8,264 bases of DNA from assembly GCA_900542165.1 (NCBI GenBank), contig UQMM01000049.1, positions 1 to 8,264 of the forward strand, given 5' to 3'. This document shows, piece after piece, positions 5,482 to 8,264 of the stretch. Numbering within the stretch: the first letter of the stretch is position 1; every line of letters begins with the position of its first letter. Origin of the DNA: an uncultured Collinsella sp. (GTDB lineage Bacteria; Actinomycetota; Coriobacteriia; Coriobacteriales; Coriobacteriaceae). A program made the position numbers and the translations under genes. Below the pieces are notes generated by a model. That model had not been told where the DNA came from. It saw only the letters and a list, made by a program, of their open reading frames with translations, and ran no database searches.

Positions 5482-6960
5482 TTAGAGCAGCACGCAGGCG
5501 ACGGTCAGGATGACGGCGCAGACGACGGAGAGAGCGACGATGAGCTTAAGGGCAAACTTGAGCCAGGTCGTCCACTCGATCTTGGCCAGGGCGAGACCGC
5601 CCATGATGGCGCCGGAGGTCGGGGTGAACAGGTTCACGACACCGATGGCGGCGGAGAAGATCATGACCATGACCTCGGGCGAGAAGCCGAGCTTAACAGC
5701 CAGCGGTCCCATGATGGGCATGGAAACGGTAGCCATACCGGAGGTCGAGGGGATCAGGAAGGACAGGCCGAAGTAGACCAGGAAGCTCATGGGAGCGAAG
5801 ATCACGCCGGACAGGCCAGCCAGAGCATTGGCAGCAGCGTCGAGGACGTAGACGTCGAGGCCGGTGTTAGCCATGAGGACGGAGATACCACGAGCAAGGG
5901 CGATGACGAGAACAACGGACATCATGTCGGCAGCGCCGGTGATGAAGGTGTTGACGATCTGCTTCTCGGACAGGCCACCGATGATACCGATCAGGACGGC
6001 CATGAGGAAGAACCAGGTGGAAGCCTCGTCGAAGTACCACTGGCCAATGGGCAGGCCGGTGATCAGGGCAGACCAGCCCTGAACGACGGCGTTACCGTCG
6101 GCATCGTAGACAGCGCCAGCGTCAAAGAAGTTGGCGACGCCCTCGTTGAGGTCGGCCAGCGGGATGAAGCCGACGATCATGACGACGAAGGTGAAGGCGA
6201 AGGCGATCAGAACACCCTTCTGACGACCGGTGAGCTTGACCTCCTTGTGGACCTCGGAAGCAGCCTTGCCGTGAGCCTCTTCGGCGTCCTTGAGCTCCTG
6301 CATCGAGAGGATGGTGGAACCCTTGTCAGCCTTGACCTTCTTGGCATAGTTCATCACGAAGACGATGGACATGACGGTGGTAACAAGCCACAGGACGGCA
6401 CCGAGGCCGATGATGATGGACTGGTTCACGGCAATGTCAACGCCGGTCAGGGCGTCGACGGCAGCGCCGACGGCGAACGGGTTAACCGTGGAGCCCAGGC
6501 AGCCGCAGCCAGCGCCGAGCAGGACGGTAGCGGCGCCGACCATCGGGTCGAAGCCGGCAGCCATCATGGTAGCGGCGAGCAGGGCGTAGAAGGGAACGGT
6601 CTCCTCGCACATACCATAGGTGGTACCACCGAGGGAGAAGATGAGCATCAGCACGGGAATGAGCATGATCTCGTTGCCCTTAAGCTTCTGCACCAGGACG
6701 GCGATGCCGTTGTCCAGAGCGCCGGTCTCGGTCATCATACCGAGGAAGCCGCCCAGGATCATAACGAAGAGGCAGACGGGCAGAGCGTCAGCGAAGCCCT
6801 TAATCGGGGCGGTGCAGAAATCGCTCAGACGGGCGGCAGTAACCGCGCCGCCGGACGTGCCGGAGACGATAACGGTAACAACTGCAACAATTGCCAGCAG
6901 AGCAAGAAGAATGGTGAACGATGAAGGCATACCGCGCTTTTTCTTAGCGGTCTCAGTCAT
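5482..6960 (-). CDS. arcD: YfcC/DcuC-family transporter, probable arginine-ornithine antiporter
   Basis: 492-aa polytopic inner-membrane protein with about 11-12 hydrophobic segments. The first is at about 13-32, later ones near 60-78, 98-114, 122-150, 181-204, 247-268, 316-330, 345-365, 384-404, 427-445 and 468-492. A charged cytoplasmic-type loop lies at about 205-248. Family marks of the YfcC/DcuC-like (C4-dicarboxylate anaerobic carrier) group are GMCEETVPFY (116-125), GCGCLGSTVNPFAVG (151-165), FLIPSTSGMATVSMPI (401-416) and NLFTPTSGAIMGGLALA (443-459). Position after arcA and arcB suggests arginine/ornithine exchange; streptococcal ArcD proteins are, to my knowledge, of this same family rather than the APC type. 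Substrate is inferred from context only, so the symbol is provisional. Start: ATG at 6960 with AAGGGGGG 9 nt upstream; ATGs at 6969 and 6987 abut or precede that site. It lies 147 nt after arcB, behind a structured gap that may set its expression. Confidence 0.85.
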   Translation of the reverse strand: MTETAKKKRGMPSSFTILLALLAIVAVVTVIVSGTSGGAVTAARLSDFCTAPIKGFADALPVCLFVMILGGFLGMMTETGALDNGIAVLVQKLKGNEIMLIPVLMLIFSLGGTTYGMCEETVPFYALLAATMMAAGFDPMVGAATVLLGAGCGCLGSTVNPFAVGAAVDALTGVDIAVNQSIIIGLGAVLWLVTTVMSIVFVMNYAKKVKADKGSTILSMQELKDAEEAHGKAASEVHKEVKLTGRQKGVLIAFAFTFVVMIVGFIPLADLNEGVANFFDAGAVYDADGNAVVQGWSALITGLPIGQWYFDEASTWFFLMAVLIGIIGGLSEKQIVNTFITGAADMMSVVLVIALARGISVLMANTGLDVYVLDAAANALAGLSGVIFAPMSFLVYFGLSFLIPSTSGMATVSMPIMGPLAVKLGFSPEVMVMIFSAAIGVVNLFTPTSGAIMGGLALAKIEWTTWLKFALKLIVALSVVCAVILTVACVLL

Positions 6961-6969
6961 AGTTCTCAT

Positions 6970-6978
6970 CCCCCCTTC
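6970..6978 (-). promoter_or_regulatory. Ribosome binding site deciding the transporter start
   Basis: GAAGGGGGG on the minus strand lies 9 nt before the ATG at 6960 and directly against the ATG at 6969. The latter and the ATG at 6987 therefore cannot use it. Confidence 0.65.
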
Positions 6979-6993
6979 ATAAATCATTTACTG

Positions 6994-7044
6994 ATCTCGC
7001 CCGAAGCGGCTCTTCCGTGCCGTGCCTGCCGCTCGATGCGAGAT
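6994..7044 (-). other. Structured leader upstream of the transporter
   Basis: ATCTCGC/GCGAGAT (7 bp, 6994-7000 with 7038-7044) encloses an 8-bp stem with one bulge (7003-7011 with 7028-7035) and a 16-nt apical loop. On the minus strand it precedes the ribosome binding site by about 15 nt and is not followed by T, so it is a leader fold rather than a terminator. Its 7001-7011 arm can instead pair with 7058-7067 in the preceding hairpin (10 bp, one bulge). Confidence 0.45.
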
Positions 7045-7057
7045 TTTTACCAGATAA

Positions 7058-7092
7058 AGCCGCTCGGGGTGTTCAACAATACACCCCGAGCG
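7058..7092 (-). terminator. Hairpin after arcB, weak terminator or attenuator
   Basis: A perfect 12-bp stem (7081-7092 with 7061-7072) with an 8-nt loop, followed on the minus strand by GCTTTATC. It begins 16 nt after the arcB stop. The T tract is short, so partial readthrough into the transporter gene is expected, giving less transporter than enzyme message. Confidence 0.6.
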
Positions 7093-7107
7093 AGATGCTA
7101 GATGCTC

Positions 7108-8103
7108 TTACTTGAGCGTAGCGTACATGACAGCCTTGATGGTGTGCATGCGGTTCTCGGCCTCGTCGAAGACCTTGGAAGCGGGGCTCTCGAAGACCTC
7201 GTCGGTGACCTCCTGCTCGGTGATGCCGAACTGCTCGCACTTCTCGGCGCCAATGGTGGTGTTGGTGTCGTGGAAGCTGGGCAGGCAGTGCAGGAAGATG
7301 GCACCCGGGTTGGCCATAGCCATGACCTCGGAGGTGACACGATACGGGGTGAGCTGAGCGATGCGCTCGGCCCAGACCTCGTCGGGCTCGCCCATGGAGA
7401 CCCACACGTCGGTGTAGATAACGTCGGCACCGGTGACGCCGTCCTTGACGTCGGTGGTCAGCTTGATGGTGCAGCCGTTGGCCTCGGCGATGGGCTTGCA
7501 GGCCTCGATGACGTCGTCGGCGGGCATGCACTCCTCGGGGCCGCAGGCCACGAAGTTCATACCGAGCTTGGAGCAGACGACCATGAGGGAGCGAGCAACA
7601 TTGTTCTTGCAGTCGCCCATGAAGACGAGAGTCTTGCCCTTGATGTCGTAGTTGAAGTTCTCCTGGACGGTCAGGATGTCGGCGAGCATCTGGGTGGGGT
7701 GCCACTCGGTGGTCAGGCCGTTCCACACGGGCACGCCGGACTTAGCAGCGAGCTCCTCGACGTCGTCCTGGGCAAAGCCACGGAACTCGATGCCGTCATA
7801 CATGCGGCCGAGAACGCGGGCGGTGTCCTCGATGGACTCCTTCTTGCCCATCTGCGACGAACCCGGATCGAGGTAGGTGACGCCCATGCCCAGATCCATG
7901 CCGCCGACCTCAAAGGCGCAGCGGGTACGAGTGGAGGTCTTCTGGAAGAGCAGAACGATGTTCTTGCCCTCGAGATAGCGGTGCGGAACGCCAGCGCGCT
8001 TCATGTCCTTGAAGTTCTTGGAGAGCTTGAGCAGGTACTCGATCTCCTCGGTGGTGAGGTCGAGGAGCTTGAGGAAGCTACGGCCGGAGAGGTTAACACC
8101 CAT
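7108..8103 (-). CDS. arcB: Ornithine carbamoyltransferase, catabolic
   Basis: 331-aa cytosolic enzyme. In the arginine deiminase pathway it phosphorolyses citrulline to ornithine and carbamoyl phosphate. All family signatures are present: carbamoyl-phosphate site STRTR (57-61) within FQKTSTRTRCAFEVG, HPTQ (135-138), the FMGDCKNN strand-loop (161-168), DVWVSMGE (232-239) with the ornithine-loop SMG, and HCLPSFHD (272-279), where most relatives have HCLPAFHD. The extended loop around GSSQMGKKESIEDTARVLGRMYD is the usual form. Start: ATG at 8103 with AAAGGA 8 nt upstream, and MGVNLSGRSFLKLLDLT matches the family N-terminus; longer reading has no support. It follows arcA by 105 nt. The position beside arcA favours the catabolic over the biosynthetic (argF) role. 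Every lysine codon I read is AAG, suggesting high expression. Confidence 0.97.
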   Translation of the reverse strand: MGVNLSGRSFLKLLDLTTEEIEYLLKLSKNFKDMKRAGVPHRYLEGKNIVLLFQKTSTRTRCAFEVGGMDLGMGVTYLDPGSSQMGKKESIEDTARVLGRMYDGIEFRGFAQDDVEELAAKSGVPVWNGLTTEWHPTQMLADILTVQENFNYDIKGKTLVFMGDCKNNVARSLMVVCSKLGMNFVACGPEECMPADDVIEACKPIAEANGCTIKLTTDVKDGVTGADVIYTDVWVSMGEPDEVWAERIAQLTPYRVTSEVMAMANPGAIFLHCLPSFHDTNTTIGAEKCEQFGITEQEVTDEVFESPASKVFDEAENRMHTIKAVMYATLK

Positions 8104-8111
8104 GGTTCGAA

Positions 8112-8117
8112 TCCTTT
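8112..8117 (-). promoter_or_regulatory. Ribosome binding site of arcB
   Basis: AAAGGA on the minus strand, 8 nt before the ATG at 8103, within an AT-rich stretch (8118-8142) that should keep the initiation region open. Confidence 0.6.
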
Positions 8118-8148
8118 CGAAGAAATGAATTACATAAGTATCAGTGTT

Positions 8149-8196
8149 GCCCGTTTGACGGGCGAAACCGGTGCGGTTGTAGGGAGACCGCACCGG
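8149..8196 (-). other. Two tandem hairpins between arcA and arcB
   Basis: The first met by transcription is a perfect 10-bp stem (8187-8196 with 8168-8177, 9-nt loop) followed by TTT. The second is GCCCGT/ACGGGC (8149-8154 with 8158-8163, 3-nt loop). With such short T tracts they may act as partial terminators or as message-stabilising or processing structures. No convincing separate arcB promoter was seen between them and arcB. Confidence 0.5.
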
Positions 8197-8208
8197 AAAC
8201 GGAAAGAC

Positions 8209-8264
8209 TTAGAGGTCCTCGCGCCAGAAGGGCATGCTCATGCAGCGCGGGCCGCCGCGGCCGC
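8209..8264 (-). CDS. arcA: Arginine deiminase, C-terminal end only
   Basis: The right edge of the window cuts this gene; only the last 17 complete codons and the stop are visible. They read GRGGPRCMSMPFWREDL, the hallmark C-terminus of arginine deiminase, including the catalytic nucleophile Cys of the GGPRCM(S)MP motif (codon 8242-8244). The enzyme hydrolyses arginine to citrulline and ammonia, the first step of the pathway, and is followed by arcB. Family members usually end PL-VRE-type; here the same place reads PFWREDL, a small variation. Identity is secure despite the short length because the motif is highly specific and arcB is adjacent. Confidence 0.92.
   Translation of the reverse strand, partial: GRGGPRCMSMPFWREDL

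Noticed and set aside
6247..6924. Plus-strand open frame opposite the transporter, rich in G, D, H and E
   Set aside because: This is the antisense of membrane-protein codons. The composition is what complementing hydrophobic codons gives, and there is no family match.
8118..8142. ARG box (ArgR operator) upstream of arcB
   Set aside because: One ATTCA half-site is present, but the second half does not match at the required spacing; the AT-richness is better explained by the translation start region.

Overview
The window reads as a chromosomal segment from a GC-rich, Gram-positive anaerobe. The best guess is the Coriobacteriia (Actinomycetota), close to Collinsella. This rests on the pyrG-xerD pairing known from actinobacteria, the arginine deiminase genes with a YfcC-type transporter, a UPF0371/DUF1846 gene typical of gut anaerobes, and the general feel of the proteins. 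No rRNA or other taxonomic marker is present, so the placement is inference. Every gene I can support lies on the minus strand, so transcription runs from high to low coordinates.

In transcription order: the C-terminus of arginine deiminase (arcA, cut by the right edge, 8209-8264), catabolic ornithine carbamoyltransferase (arcB, 7108-8103) and a YfcC/DcuC-type membrane transporter (5482-6960). Together they form an arginine deiminase locus. Arginine would enter by exchange with ornithine, ArcA would make citrulline, and ArcB would make ornithine plus carbamoyl phosphate. Carbamate kinase (arcC), needed to harvest the ATP, is not in the window. Each junction in this locus carries perfect hairpins, and the arcB-transporter gap can fold in mutually exclusive ways.

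Between the transporter and the next gene lies a non-coding stretch of about 460 bases (5047-5481) holding a train of hairpins. The largest (5203-5300) has perfect 15-bp terminal inverted repeats, nested inner stems and a possible 5-bp flanking duplication. It is the best candidate here for an undescribed structured RNA or small mobile repeat.

Next come a UPF0371/DUF1846 gene (3520-5001) with its own TATAAT box and terminator, a small winged-helix regulator of unknown target (2925-3263) with its own terminator, and then pyrG (CTP synthase, 1085-2746) followed 2 nt later by xerD (tyrosine recombinase, 141-1082). The pyrG leader contains a perfect DnaA-box 9-mer. A very long hairpin (38-109) ends the pyrG-xerD unit. 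Bases 1-37 hold nothing I can assign.

Apart from the transporter's substrate, the DUF1846 and winged-helix proteins and the hairpin clusters, this is ordinary core-genome content. I see no defence island, CRISPR array, IS transposase, tRNA or rRNA.
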